Under the pieces are notes generated by a model, which saw nothing but the letters and a program-made list of their open reading frames with translations, did no database searches and was not told the DNA's origin. 64,000 nt of DNA, from NCBI GenBank assembly GCA_028095005.1, contig CM051460.1, positions 71,401,676 to 71,465,675 on the forward strand, in the 5' to 3' direction. The stretch is from Rhynchospora pubera (taxonomy: Eukaryota; Streptophyta; Magnoliopsida; Poales; Cyperaceae). The position numbers and the translations under genes were made by a program. Positions 23,827 through 34,892 of this stretch are shown piece after piece (the stretch's first letter is position 1; each line of letters opens with the position of its first letter).

Positions 23827-25913
23827 CTAGATTTGAAAAATTTGGAGTGGCTGTTGTGTAGGTAGGTTTTTGGTGGCCTTTCTTTCAATGAACATTACAG
23901 GTGGAGGGGACACGCACTGTTGTCCTTCTTGTATGGTTTCTTGGACGCTGGGATTGTTTGATCGTTCAGTGCGACGCTCGTCGTTATTATTCCTGGATTC
24001 ATGAAGATGTTGTATTTTTCTTTTGCCTCTTTCATCTTTCGCTAAGAAATGTCCGAGTATGTTGGTTTGTCGGACTAGCCTTTCAATCTCGTTTTTGAGT
24101 TTGAGGCAATCCCTGGTGCGATGCCCACTACTGCCATGATACTCACAGTAACTATTCATGCCGAACACTTCAGCCCTGGTCATGGGTGGCGCTCTTCTTA
24201 TTTCTCTGTTATGTTTGATTTTGTCGTACACTCGGTCTTGGGGCTCTGTGGTGACATTGTATATTTTGTAATATGGTCCATGGTCCTCAGTTGAATTGTT
24301 GTGACGATTGCGGTTTCGTTTGGAGGATTTGGGTTCTCTTCTTCGGGAATATGGAGATTGACTTCGCTGGCGATCTCTAGGCGGACTTGCTCTTTGTTGT
24401 TTTTGGGGTGACAAGCTTTTGTCTATTGTTTGGCTTGGTGAAGGTTCTATGGTGTTGCCCTTGAATAGCGGCAATGTGTTCTTCTGCTCGGATGAGGTGT
24501 TCGGCTCTTTCTCTGAATGTTGCGAAGTCAGAAAATTTTTCTGTCATGGCTACCCATTGAACTGGGCCCTCTAATAATCCACGCTGTACGGCCAGCAGCG
24601 CCATGTCTTCTCTGTAATCGCCACATTTGTTAGCTTCTATAGAGAAATGGTCGAGGTAATCTCGCGTGTGTTCGTTGGGGTATTGTCGAATGCTCATTAG
24701 GTCCATGCATGTTTTAGGTGGCGCTGAACACTAGCAAATCTCTTAAGAAACTTTTTCTGTGAGATCCTTGTAACTCGACACTGAGCCAGGAGGAAGCTGC
24801 GCATAGCAATCCTAGGCTATCCCTTCCAACCTAGTTGGGAAAACAAGGCACATTGGTCGTTCGGAAGCCCCCGTAATGAGCACGGACTCCCTAAAAGTGT
24901 TGAAAAAAGCTCGAGCATCGTGGGCTGGGTAAGCGGGATATTTGTCGAGGCTGGCAAAATCTTTGAGGCGAAGGGCTTTCCCCCTGTAGAGATGTCGTGC
25001 CAGAGCTTCTCGAGGAGGTGAAGGGCTATCGCGACGTTTTCGTTAGATCTTATGTGAAGGACCTCTGCGCAGTCTTGACCTTCCATCGCTCGTGTCGCTC
25101 TTTGAGGAATAACTTGGGGATGATGATCTAGTTGACGCACTGTACCGATCTCGCTCTTTCTTTGAGAATGGTCTGCGAGGAGATAGCTCGCTTGAACTAT
25201 GAGTATCAGACTCAGATGGTGGTGATCTTTTTTTGGATCGACGATAACGGGATTTCGAACGACCTCTTGTGTAAGAATGGGAGTGATTTGGCATATTGGT
25301 GTACTGGGAGCGTCTGTGAGACTGTTGTGGTCCTTGTTCTTCATTGTGGTGTGCAAGTTCTTCTCTATGCAACAGTCTAGTGAATGTTTGATTGGATGGT
25401 TGTGTTTGCACGCATGGTTGATTGGTGGGGAACACTGGATGTTGGTATGGATGTTGTTGGGAAGGATGCGTCATATTAACTGGAGGTTGGTACATAAAGT
25501 CATGAGAAGTTTGGAACTGTTGGATGGGGGGTGGCTGCGGCTGATAGCTATGATTGTTATAAATGGATGGTTGAGTTGATGATGGTGCTCTTGAGGAAAA
25601 AAATTTGTGCTATTGGCAGGTGTGTTCTGAGGGTAGTTGTTTGGACTGTTGAAAGATGTGTGTCTTGTATGGTTCCATTGTTGATGATTGGAGGATTGTT
25701 GCGTGGGGCTAAGGAGATACTAGTGGATTGGTCAGAAGTTTGCTCGGTTCCTGGTGGTGGTGGTTGAAGAGTAACATTTTGCCGTGAAGTTGTTGCTGGA
25801 GTATCAAGCGTCATGCTAGTGGTTGCCATGATTTTGGTTGGTGGTGTGTTGAAATCTAATTTTTTGGATTGAATGTTCCTACTTCCTTTCATATGAAATT
25901 GGGGCTCATACAA
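23827..25913 (-). pseudogene. Ty3/gypsy gag, frameshifted
   Basis: Pieces in several frames on the minus strand. 24377-24706 carries the gag core (RQYPNEHTRDYLDHFSIEAN, GLLEGPVQW, FRERAEHLIRAEEHI). 23827-24474 carries a basic region and a modified zinc knuckle, CEYHGSSGHRTRDC, followed by LKNEIERLVRQ, the layout seen in Tat-lineage gag proteins. 25043-25913 is a Pro/Gln/Ser-rich N-terminal part. Several frameshifts separate the pieces. Gag would form the particle around the element RNA. Confidence 0.82.
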
Positions 25914-25961
25914 TAAGAAAAAGTATCATTTCTCGATTGTTGAAATGAGCTCCTTAAATTT

Positions 25962-25974
25962 ACGGTGGGCACCA
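25962..25974 (-). other. primer-binding site of the Ty3/gypsy element
   Basis: Two bases inside the 5' LTR the minus strand reads TGGTGCCCACCGT. TGG complements a tRNA 3' CCA end, and this sequence is commonly seen after the 5' LTR of Tat-lineage elements. The exact tRNA was not determined. Confidence 0.7.
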
Positions 25975-25976
25975 GT

Positions 25977-26608
25977 TGATAACCTACCTTCTAGCTCATA
26001 AGTTTCAACAAAGGGATAAGATGAAAAGAAGTAGAAATCTCCAAATTGTTTCTTTATAATTGTGTTTAGTACCATAGGTTTCCCTCTCCTTTCTTTACAG
26101 AGTCTAACCCCCCTCCCTCATGGAGGGGGGTGTCTATTTATAATAAACAGATGACACCGCATCGGATCTCCTGTGGCCTTCCCGTGACACCATCTTTTCT
26201 CCTTGATTGCGATATAAAGGTCGCTGAAACCTCTCCCGACCTCGCCCTACCTTCTCTTGGCTTCCGACCCAAGCTTGTTTGTGCGAGGTTTCATCGAGGT
26301 TTCCTCAGAGGCCATAATAGAAAGGTCACAAGGCATCCCATGACTGTTGCCGGAGACCATTTGTCCTTAGAAACTATTTTTTTGAGCGGGCCCACTGAGT
26401 GGGTCCTTTCCAACGGTTCCTGACTCTGGACCCACCTAAGGCATAATGGCTCTGGGTCCACCTCAAGCATAACAATTTCCGACCTCCCTTTTTGGGGACC
26501 TCGAGGGGGATCTATTTGTGCGATTTCTTTTCTGATCCCCTTTTGTAACTGGGCCTTAAATGGGGTTTTATATAGTTGTTGGGCTCAGATTCTAGCCTGA
26601 CTGTATCA
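25977..26608 (-). repeat. 5' LTR of the Ty3/gypsy element
   Basis: A direct copy of 17781-18413 with the same TGATA and TATCA ends. It lies upstream of gag on the minus strand, so it should carry the promoter. Confidence 0.92.
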
Positions 26609-26997
26609 GTACAAATGTTGTTCATATGTATAAAAAAAATAGTACATAATGGTCTTTTGTTACTTCCGATTCAATTGTTACCTCTCATGCCGGCCAAGTT
26701 ATATATATGTATAATGTAACGTATAATATAAATATAATATAATATAATATAATATAATATAATAATAATTTTCAAATAAACAACTCTAAAATAATGCTAC
26801 ATAAAAAAATTCATGGAAACAAATATATATTATAATAACAATAGAAAATCTAAAATAATATATTTAATATACAAAATAATTTTTCAAAAGTCATGACAAT
26901 AAAAAAATAGTACAATAATTTTCTATGAATTTTTATTTTTATCATAATTTTGCAAAATAGATTCATTAGAAATCTTATTGAACACTTATATTTCTAT
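26609..26997. other. AT-rich spacer with AATAT microsatellite
   Basis: Between the retrotransposon and the Pack-MULE. It holds an AATAT run at about 26727-26766. No gene seen. Confidence 0.6.
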
Positions 26998-27006
26998 ATT
27001 ATAGAT

Positions 27007-27326
27007 GAGGAGGGTTCCGCTGCCCCCATTTTAGAATGCCCCCAAATGTCACAAATCTCTCACCGTTGGATCAAGACTTGATGAGCGGTCTGGATTGATA
27101 TCTTGTTAAAACATTATATCGCTATTGATGGGGAAAACAGAAACGGAAACAGAGAGGAGAGAGAAACCCTAGCTTCTCCCGCTTTCCCGTCTCGCGCGAC
27201 TCTCCTCCTCCACCATAGAGCTCGGTCTTTGGCTCTCTCTCTCCTGTGATGAATACCTTTTCTCTCGCCTCCACTACCTCTACTCGACCCCAATCGTATA
27301 ATTGTATTGCTCTCATCGAATGTGCT
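27007..27326 (+). repeat. left TIR of the Pack-MULE-like element
   Basis: Pairs with 29764-30072 in reverse complement. Shared blocks include TATCGCTATTGATGGGG, GAGAGAAACCCTAGC and CCACCATAGAGCTCG. Divergence is modest and increases inward. Confidence 0.88.
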
Positions 27327-27704
27327 CCATCGTTTCTAGATGTGACCTGGACACAATCCAATGCTTTCTTCTCATGCATTAAATCGAGTGTATTTATAAT
27401 GGATTTAGCAGGGAAAATCTTAGATTTGTGGTTTCTCACTCTTTTTTCTTTCTCTAATAAAATCTTATTTAGATATTATGAGTCGAGAAGTAAGTTGTAG
27501 ACGAAATTAGTTTCCTAAGATGCTTGTGAAATTTATTTTTCTTTTAGTATTATTTCTAACCTTATGTACTCAAGTGAATCCAACCTCAACGGTGGTAATT
27601 AGCACATCAATTGTGCCTTTGCATAGAAATTGCATTATTGTTGATGGCCAAAATCATCATACAATGAGACATATGATGGCAATAATATTTTATTTGGTGA
27701 GTTA

Positions 27705-27709
<5 letters not shown>

Positions 27710-27755
<46 letters not shown>

Positions 27756-27756
27756 T
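27710..27756. repeat. ATT microsatellite
   Basis: An ATT run in the interior of the Pack-MULE-like element. Confidence 0.85.
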
Positions 27757-28109
27757 TGACAGGGTTGTGGAAGGAGGCAAATATGATTTACATCAAAATT
27801 GGTTGCCTTCTTACTGTCATGGAATCTTGATCCAAATGCAAGAATCTTTGAAGCGTGTTGAAAAATATGGAACATTAGTGGTAGGTATTATGGCCTCAAT
27901 AATTAGCACACTAGTATAGCTTGGTGTTGTTGTAATTTGTAAAGAGTTAGTTCAAAAATGTTCTTGCTCTAGTATTTATTTTTAGAACAGGTAGCTAGAA
28001 TAAAATTGTCTTAACTTTTGTGATTGTAATAATGAATATAGAGATAGTTAAGGACTTGATGGGGTATTCATGTACATCACTGGTACACAAATAATGTGTA
28101 TTACTATTA

Positions 28110-28390
28110 TATTTCTCTCGGGTCTGGTTGATCAAGGTTACCCCTTTGATTCAGGTGTTTATATGTTTGTTGCTGAAGGGGAGAATTTCTACACAAGATG
28201 TTTTAATTCGGAAAAGATTTCATATCAATCCAGGATGTGCTCTATGTGGGTCAATCTTGATTGAATCAACACTGCATATGTTGTGTCAGTGTCCAGTGAC
28301 CAGTAGTGGGCTTGTATTGGAGGCAGATGTTTTTTTGGTGACTGGTTTACCTATGTCGTAAGTCAAGGATTCATTGGGAGATTCCTTTCT
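28110..28390 (+). pseudogene. LINE reverse-transcriptase zinc-finger (zf-RVT) fragment
   Basis: The frame at 28128-28361 reads VFICLLLKGRISTQDVLIRK, then CALCGSILIESTLHMLCQCP. This is the zf-RVT domain that follows RT in plant non-LTR elements and in many of their degraded copies. Nothing of the RT or endonuclease is attached. It sits between the TIRs of the Pack-MULE, so it was probably captured. It is too short to act alone. Confidence 0.75.
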
Positions 28391-29141
28391 TGCAAGTCAC
28401 TGTGTATTTCATGTCGTGGATAGAAAGAGATGGAAGCTTATGTTGTTTCTAAAAATATGTCTATTGTTATTAGTCTATTTATTCTTGTATAAATAACTTT
28501 GTGATTTACCATGCATTAATGTATCTTTTATATTCTTTGTCATTATCCTTTAGACCTGTCTATTTTCTGAGCATTTATGTTGTTTATCAGTTCAGAACAT
28601 TCTTTGCAATTGGCTTTTAAATTAGAAATAATTGTTAGGAACTGCATATGTATTTTAATGGAGCCATATTCCAAACATTTTGCTATAAGATAACTCCATT
28701 CATTTTTGTTAGCTCCATTAGTTTCTCAATTACTTTCTCTATCTTAGCACTTATTACATCAATATAGTCCAAAAAAAGGAACACGCATAGAAATCATGTT
28801 ACATTCAAGTTGAGCATAGAGAAAAAAAGGCTTTAGCATTCGGCCTACATTTAAGTCATAAATACATCTTAACAAGAGCAAAATCGACAATAAGAAAAAT
28901 GAAGTAACAAGCACTTTGCATCATCACTAGCAATTTTGGCCTAAATAACATAACCTACATTCAACCTGCATTCAGCTTACAACCATAGTCTATACATTTT
29001 TCTTCTCACTCCATTCGGCAATTGTGTCTAGCTGACTCGTGCATCACCTGTTGTTTGGTCATAAGCAAACGGTATTGCTCTCTATCATCAAATACTACTT
29101 GCCATTTTAATCAAATAGGAAAAAAAACAAAAATAAAACAA

Positions 29142-29748
29142 TTTGGATCGAAGCTCGGCGAGTGGCTATTGGTTATGTTGGGATGGAGGGAGCCCTATAG
29201 CAGATGATCGCACCTTTCTTGAATTCATCGAGTCGGATGATAACTCGGATGAAGAGGTGCCTTTGCAACAACTTAGCCTCTCCCCTCGCCCTAAAAATGT
29301 GAAAGAAGGTTCATCGCGTCCGATTTCATCACTTGTTGCGAGGGCTCCTCCCATCAAGAAGGCCCATGTTCCAAGCTCTAAAGTATCGGCGATGTTTAAG
29401 GTCGCGAAGGGAGGTCAACCGAAGGGTCCTAATGTTACTTCCTCGCAGACTTCTGAGCATCCCAAACCAATTCAGCCGCTTGAAAAGATGTTAGTGGAAA
29501 AGGTATCAGCAGGAGGGACGTCGACAGCTAAGACACCTAAAAAGAGGAAACGATATGGAGGTTCGTCGAAACATTCATCACCGACTCCTCCCGAACTTCC
29601 CAAAGCATCCACTGACGAAGTGTTGATGGTGCCTGATGCTCCTGGGAAGGCATCTGGGAAGGCACCTGTTGGGTCGAGATCTACGCAAGCTCCTTCCTCT
29701 TCTTCTTCTCAACGTCACCCCACTAATCCTGACGACTCTTGGCGCGCA
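29142..29748 (+). pseudogene. captured fragment of the Ty3/gypsy antisense ORF
   Basis: Collinear with 19795-20413. By eye it differs only at three or four single bases and lacks 12 bases of a GAGAAGGCATCT repeat. It stays open from the DRSSASGYWLCWDGG start through the Ser/Pro/Lys-rich region, and then runs into Pack-MULE TIR-proximal DNA (AGAIWQ-like end), stopping at 29758-29760. It begins and ends abruptly, with TTTGGA at the left join and GGCGCGCA at the right. It has no start codon of its own that is clearly used. Confidence 0.92.
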
Positions 29749-29763
29749 ATTTGGCAGTGAACA

Positions 29764-30072
29764 TTCGAGTGAGAGCGATGCGATTGGGGTCGAGTTGAAG
29801 TAGTGGAGGCGAGAGAAAAGATTTGCATCATAGGCGAGAGATAGCCAGAGATCGAGCTCTATGGTGGAGGAAGAGAGCCACACGAGACGGGAAGGCGGGA
29901 GAGGCTAGGGTTTCTCTCTCCTCTCCGTTTTCATTTCTGTTTTCCCCCCATCAATAGCGATATAATGTTTTAACATGATATCAATCCAGACCGCTCATCA
30001 AGTTTTGATCCAACGGTCAGAGATTTGTGACATCTTGGGGCATTCTAAAATGGAGGCAGCGGAACCCTCCTC
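29764..30072 (-). repeat. right TIR of the Pack-MULE-like element
   Basis: Reverse complement of the left TIR. It ends GGCAGCGGAACCCTCCTC, directly followed by the ATTATAGAT duplication. Confidence 0.88.
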
Positions 30073-30081
30073 ATTATAGAT

Positions 30082-31149
30082 ATATAAAGATGAGAGATAT
30101 GCACAGGAGTCCGACCACTATTCAAACCATAATATTTTTTTTTATCTTTTGTGGGGCTTGGAATTTTTTTGATATTAACAGTATTTAGTATTTTTAGTGA
30201 CAGTTTTTATATAATATCTGAATTGTATTTTTGATCTTATGTGGTAACTTTTGTTTATAATGTTCTAAAGTTCACAAAATATTATATAGACGAATCATAC
30301 AATGTGCGAGATCCGCGCTAGGATATATATGCTACAAATAATTATTTAACCAAATATTCCATTATTTTCTAAGTTTTGTCTTAATAATAAGATTCATAAG
30401 AGAGGAACGAAGAAGACGATTAGTCAAGAACAAATGCTATCTGGGTCCTTATGTAATTTTTTAGGCACCGTTATGCAATTCAAACAAACACGACATATCC
30501 AGCTGGATCCTTTAAATTTTTGAAATGTATCCCTAATTTTGTGTGATATTTTTTTAATTACAAACAAGTACGAATATCTAAATTTTTTTTTTAGGTGGGT
30601 TCATGGACCACCAACTTACACAGCTTCGCCACAGCCTAGCAGTGAGTCCGAAATGTTGACCAAATCCAAGTAGTTCATTGAACAAAGTGCAACGAGGCAA
30701 GGTGAAAAAAATAGGTTCGAGTACCTGGAAATTCGCAGCCAGCGAATCTATATCATGCGGCATTCTAATGACCATGCGCTCTCTTTGAGATATCAACAGA
30801 GTCAATGTTTTCAATGTAAATATTCACAAAAACTTTTCTAATTAGGGTTTTGAATCCGAAGTATGGTTTGTTGTGTTATAGATTAATCAATATTTTGAAA
30901 ATTGAACCGGAGGATGAACCGGGTAGGCTCGCCGGTCTAATCGAAATTGAAACAATCTGGTTGAACTAGTAAATGGACAGGGGTTCGGTTCCTGGTCCAA
31001 GTAATTAAATAGAAGCTTATAGTAATTAAATTAAATTAATTATTTTTTTTGTACAAACATTAATTTTTTTCTAAGATATTTTTATTATATCTCTTGAAAA
31101 GAATATTCTATTACAACAAAATTGCTGCTTTGTTGAACATTATTTAGAG
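30082..31149. other. intergenic, no gene seen
   Basis: AT-rich. Around 30880-31000, repeated GAACCGG/CCGGTC-like motifs (TTGAACCGGAGG, GAACCGGGTAGG, GGGTTCGGTTCC) look like remains of an hAT-type element, but no ends were found. Confidence 0.4.
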
Positions 31150-31242
31150 TAAAATCTATTATACATCATGATGTATAGACTCTATCGTGCATCATGTCTT
31201 TATCAGTCGATTGTTTTGAAAATTGACAAATTAAATTTAAAC

Positions 31243-31296
<54 letters not shown>

Positions 31297-31580
31297 CTCA
31301 TAAAAAATAAAATTTTATACTTTTAAGAATATTTTACTATTTTTTATTTTTAATATTTTCTACTTTTGGAATCTTCTTACAAGTAATTTGTATCTAAAAA
31401 TAATAAGTTTTAAAGAAATTCAGAAAAAAAAATTAAAATATATATATAAAAAATTGTTTGCTGTGAGATTTAAATAAATATGTATGTTAGATTGATTAAA
31501 TTAAATTTGTCAATTTATAAAATTACCGATTAATAAGACCTGATTCACAATAGTTTCTCTATATATGCATCATGATGAAA
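31150..31580. mobile_element. possible MITE with inverted arms
   Basis: The left arm (CATCATGATGTATAG ... GTCTTTATCAGTCG ... AAATTGACAAATTAAATTT) is matched in reverse complement on the right (AAATTTGTCAATTTATAAA ... CATCATGATG). An AT microsatellite fills part of the loop. No target duplication was found, so the superfamily is open. Confidence 0.4.
31245..31293. repeat. AT microsatellite
   Basis: A near-perfect AT dinucleotide run within the possible MITE. Confidence 0.85.
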
Positions 31581-32293
31581 GATAACAAGATCGGATCGGA
31601 GTTTCCTGTAAGAGGCGATCAATGGCCACAGCCAGAGTGGACAAATATCCTTTGCATTAGCTCTCAAGAGCCGTCCGATCGAATCTCGACGGTTAAAATT
31701 TACGGACCGTAAAAATCCGATATTAATCACGGGGCACCCATCATTGATCGGACGATTCTTGATGAACCGTCAGTCACTGCAGATGATATGATTCCCAGCC
31801 ACAGCTGCAGAACAGCATTTTCATGTTCATTATTGTTTAGTAATCAGTCACAATGGGAAATATTGATTTATTAAGTCGTTCTCTCTCTCCATCCATGCAT
31901 TACTAATTTCAGCTGGAGGAAGGTCGAGGAGACCAATTAATGAGGTCCGGCTCTCCATACCATACAGCGTCATAATCATGCATGGTCTAGCTTTCCATTG
32001 TTATTTGGGAATTGGGACGTCAAAGAGGCAAAGCCCGGACTCGAGATATTTTAAGTTTTTAACTGGTAAATTGTGGACTTTTTGCAACAAACTCTTAACA
32101 TCTCATCATCTTTTTATTTAATGCCAACAACATGAAATATACTAATGCAACAGGTCTTTAAGTGAGTACTTAATTACCTTTTTTTTTCCAAAAAATCAGT
32201 TTAGTTGTTAGATGTTAAATTGTTAAGTCATCCCACCTTGAATATTGTTTTTAGAAAAATTAATAATTTTATCCATCTTGATGTTATTTAAAC
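31581..32293. other. intergenic, no gene seen
   Basis: No supported ORF or repeat boundary. Confidence 0.4.
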
Positions 32294-32296
32294 ATT

Positions 32297-32446
32297 GGCA
32301 GCGTTTGGATATAGGAAGAAGGAAAAAGGAAAAAGGAAAAAAAAAATTATAAACAATTCAAACTCTTCACAAAGTTACACACTTCCCAATACTTCTTTTC
32401 GCTTCTTCCCTTCTTCCCTTCTTCCCAAACATATCCAAACGGAGCC
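32297..32446. mobile_element. Tourist-like MITE, family copy B
   Basis: 150 bp. Inverted ends GGCAGCGTTTGGATAT and ATATCCAAACGGAGCC. ATT lies on both sides. The interior holds TTCACAAAGTTACACACTTC, shared with the other copies, in opposite orientation to copies C and E. Confidence 0.82.
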
Positions 32447-32796
32447 ATTGCGAATAATGTGTATGCGTGCTGTCAGTGCAAGTAACATGAGATGTTGATC
32501 ATGTTGTAGATGCTAATCATGCTATATTATCATTATCCACAATATGATACATCATTTTAATGAAATATTAGCATCAACGAAAGTATCATCATAAATTAAC
32601 TAAAAATAATTTAAATACATAACAATATATATAGATATTATTACCGTGTGATGTGTACAAATATGGAGATCAGAAGTGAGGTAAGTATCAAATTTACTTG
32701 TGAAATACATGGCTCGTCTTAATTTTATATTTTTGAGGGACCTAATCATTGTACTGGAAACCATATGACTATATATATAACATATTATGTTTCTAA

Positions 32797-32946
32797 GGCT
32801 CTGTTTGGATGGTGTGAGAATAAGAGAAGAAGTAAGGAAGAAGTATTAGGAAGTGTGTAACTTTGTGAAGAATTTGAATTGTTTAATAATAAATTTATTC
32901 TCATCTTCTCTTATTCTCTTCTTCTCACTCTCATCCAAACACAGCC
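32797..32946. mobile_element. Tourist-like MITE, family copy C
   Basis: 150 bp. Inverted ends GGCTCTGTTTGGATG and CATCCAAACACAGCC with TAA on both sides (32794-32796, 32947-32949). The interior reads GGAAGTGTGTAACTTTGTGA, the family core. Confidence 0.88.
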
Positions 32947-33041
32947 TAAGTGAATAGAACATAAATTGACTTATACTACCATTTATATAAGAATTAAGAA
33001 AACTAAGACCCCATTCCAGCCGGTCAAAAGGAATACTTATA

Positions 33042-33075
33042 CTAGTGGTTTTTTCGCGCGTTGCGCGAATTATTT
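33042..33075 (-). mobile_element. Helitron-like 3' terminus
   Basis: On the minus strand the sequence runs TTCGCGCAACGCGCGAA, AAAACCA, CTAG, then T. This is a 7-bp GC-rich hairpin followed by a CTAG end and a T, the defining 3' end of a Helitron. The element body would extend rightwards (higher coordinates). Its 5' TC end was not found, and no Rep/helicase is visible, so it is probably non-autonomous. A weaker copy of the same junction (CTGCGTAGCACAATAATTTT) occurs near 33398. Confidence 0.65.
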
Positions 33076-34892
33076 TTAAAAATTTTATATTACTTATTGA
33101 ATTTTTATTTTTTAAATTATCAACATGTCTTATGTTCTCTCATAGCAAACTACACAACTTACATGGACGGTAAAAATATAATATGATAGAAATTAAGAGA
33201 ACATCTTACAAATGATATAAAAATTGAGAAAGGGTGGCTGACAGGTGAGCCCCTGTTCCAATTATTGTAATCTGATATGTTTTTATTTTGGTTATTTTTT
33301 ATTAGATTTACTATCACAAAGCTATTTCCATAATCAGCGCAATCTCTTTATTTGTCTAGTCATTTGCTGCTACTAAAACGATATTTTGTTATATTTCTGC
33401 GTAGCACAATAATTTTTTTAAAATTTTATATTAATCGTTAAATTTTTTGAATTATTAGCATCTCAGATGTTATCATAAAAATTATATATTTTTTTTATCA
33501 TGAATTAACATAAATATGATAGAAAAAATTTTAATGTTATATAGCAATAACGAAAACAAATGTTCAGTAAGCATATACTTTTTTCTTTGAGTTAGTAGTT
33601 AAGCTGATGTCTTTTGGTTTAGGATTTTTAATTTACGCTTTGTATGGTTGTTTTTTTTTTTACTTTATATTATTTTTTTTCCTCTGCTCGCTGAATTTGT
33701 GGCTTTAGGTACGAGTACCTCATTAATTTGGGCACCAGTATGGCAGTATGTTCATTCAATTTTGTACGAAGGCCTTGTAATCTGACTCTGGTATATTTTC
33801 GTGCTATGTGCCCACGGGCTGTTGTGGGAAAAAAAAAATTTTCCAAGCGCATCAGTGACACTGCCCTCGTGCTGTACCGTCTGCACAGGACGACTGTCTC
33901 GCGAACACTTAGCCTGCGCAACGGGTCAAAAATAAACTGTCAAAGATCCATTTCGCGAAGGCTGTTTATGAGCGTACGCATGGGATCATGCTGACACCCA
34001 TGTGGTCTCGATAGGAGAAACGGCTAAGTGGCTAAGTGGATTTTTTATTTTGGTGCGGCAAACTCTTGTATGATTTCGTATATCTGTCCTTTATTATGTA
34101 ACCACATACTCAGCCACTGCAACAGAAAATCCGGCTAAAAGTACTGTTTGAAGAACTGTTCGCAAACAGTGTTGGATCCGGATTTTGAACCCGGATCCTC
34201 ACTGCATATTAATATATGTTTTGATTTTGGTCTTTTGGAATTTGGACTTCATATCTCGTAAGTGAGATGATCACCTTTTGCCGGGACCAAATTATGAGGA
34301 TTCTAAAGGGTTATAATGAACTTTTCCTAACTTCTCTTATTTCTTTGACTAAGGACTAAGGTCAAACGTCAAAGCATTCGATTCGACACAGTAGTGACAA
34401 AGACGAGAAAACACTTTGAGAGTTGAGACAGGAAATCACGCTTTTTGACGGCGGCATCTCCTTAGCAGGCTTAGCAGCCGGCAGCCGGACGCCACAATTT
34501 TAATTTTAAACGGCTCAGATTCCTCGTGAAATTTAATGAGAGTTGCATATGACTCTGGTGGACCCCACCTGTCATATGAACTCACGCTGCCCTTTCTTTG
34601 TCCTCTTTGACAATCTACGATGTATAAGTATAACCTTTGTAATTGTACCGCATTATAAGCCTAAATTAAGCTCTCTTTCTTTCTCCATCTCTCTTCAATG
34701 TTGCCTCTGTGCGCTATCCTCGGGCATCCTACCATATCCATTTCTCTCTCCCCTTCCTTCCCAATTCGGTTGCCATTCCCCAAACTAATTCGAAGCCAAT
34801 TCAAAATTCAACAAAAATCCTCTTTCTCTCCCTTTGTGCATAGAATGAGACCTTCGCCACCTTCCAACACATCATAGTTCTACACCATTATC
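33076..34892. other. possible Helitron body, then PIP5K promoter region
   Basis: No recognised protein. 33076-33600 resembles itself (TTTTAAAATTTTATATTA blocks near 33075 and 33420), suggesting nested Helitron-like copies. 34660-34890 is CT-rich (CTCTCTTTCTTTCTCC), typical of a plant 5' leader for the gene that starts at 34893. Confidence 0.4.

Larger units (their letters stand above)
17781..26608 (-). mobile_element. Ty3/gypsy LTR retrotransposon, Tat-like, internally deleted
   Basis: Two direct LTRs of about 633 bp, each with ends TGATA...TATCA in plus orientation, bound an 8.8 kb element. The coding order on the minus strand (gag, protease, RT start) shows it lies reversed, so 25977-26608 is its 5' LTR and 17781-18413 its 3' LTR. 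A primer-binding site follows the 5' LTR. Pol stops about a third of the way into RT; RNase H and integrase are missing. Between that break and the 3' LTR is a 3 kb ORF region on the opposite strand. Extra ORFs between integrase and 3' LTR, sometimes antisense, are known from Tat-lineage elements. The bases flanking the two ends (GTGCT, GTACA) do not form a clean 5-bp duplication. Confidence 0.9.
27007..30072. mobile_element. Pack-MULE-like element carrying two retroelement fragments
   Basis: Terminal inverted repeats of about 310-320 bp (27007-27326; 29764-30072) start GAGGAGGGTTCCGCTGCC. ATTATAGAT lies outside both ends (26998-27006, 30073-30081), a perfect 9-bp duplication. Long TIRs and a 9-bp duplication identify a Mutator-like element. 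No MURA transposase is present. The 2.4 kb interior holds a LINE zinc-finger fragment, an ATT microsatellite, and a 607-bp piece almost identical to the antisense ORF of the Ty3/gypsy element at 19795-20413. Capture of foreign sequence between TIRs is the hallmark of Pack-MULEs. Confidence 0.92.

Noticed and set aside
17781..26608. Two independent solo LTRs with a host gene between them
   Set aside because: Gag, protease and RT in order, a primer-binding site and a Tat-type antisense ORF show one element.
29143..29760. Independent host gene for the 205-residue ORF
   Set aside because: It is a near-identical copy of 19795-20413 and has MULE borders on both sides.
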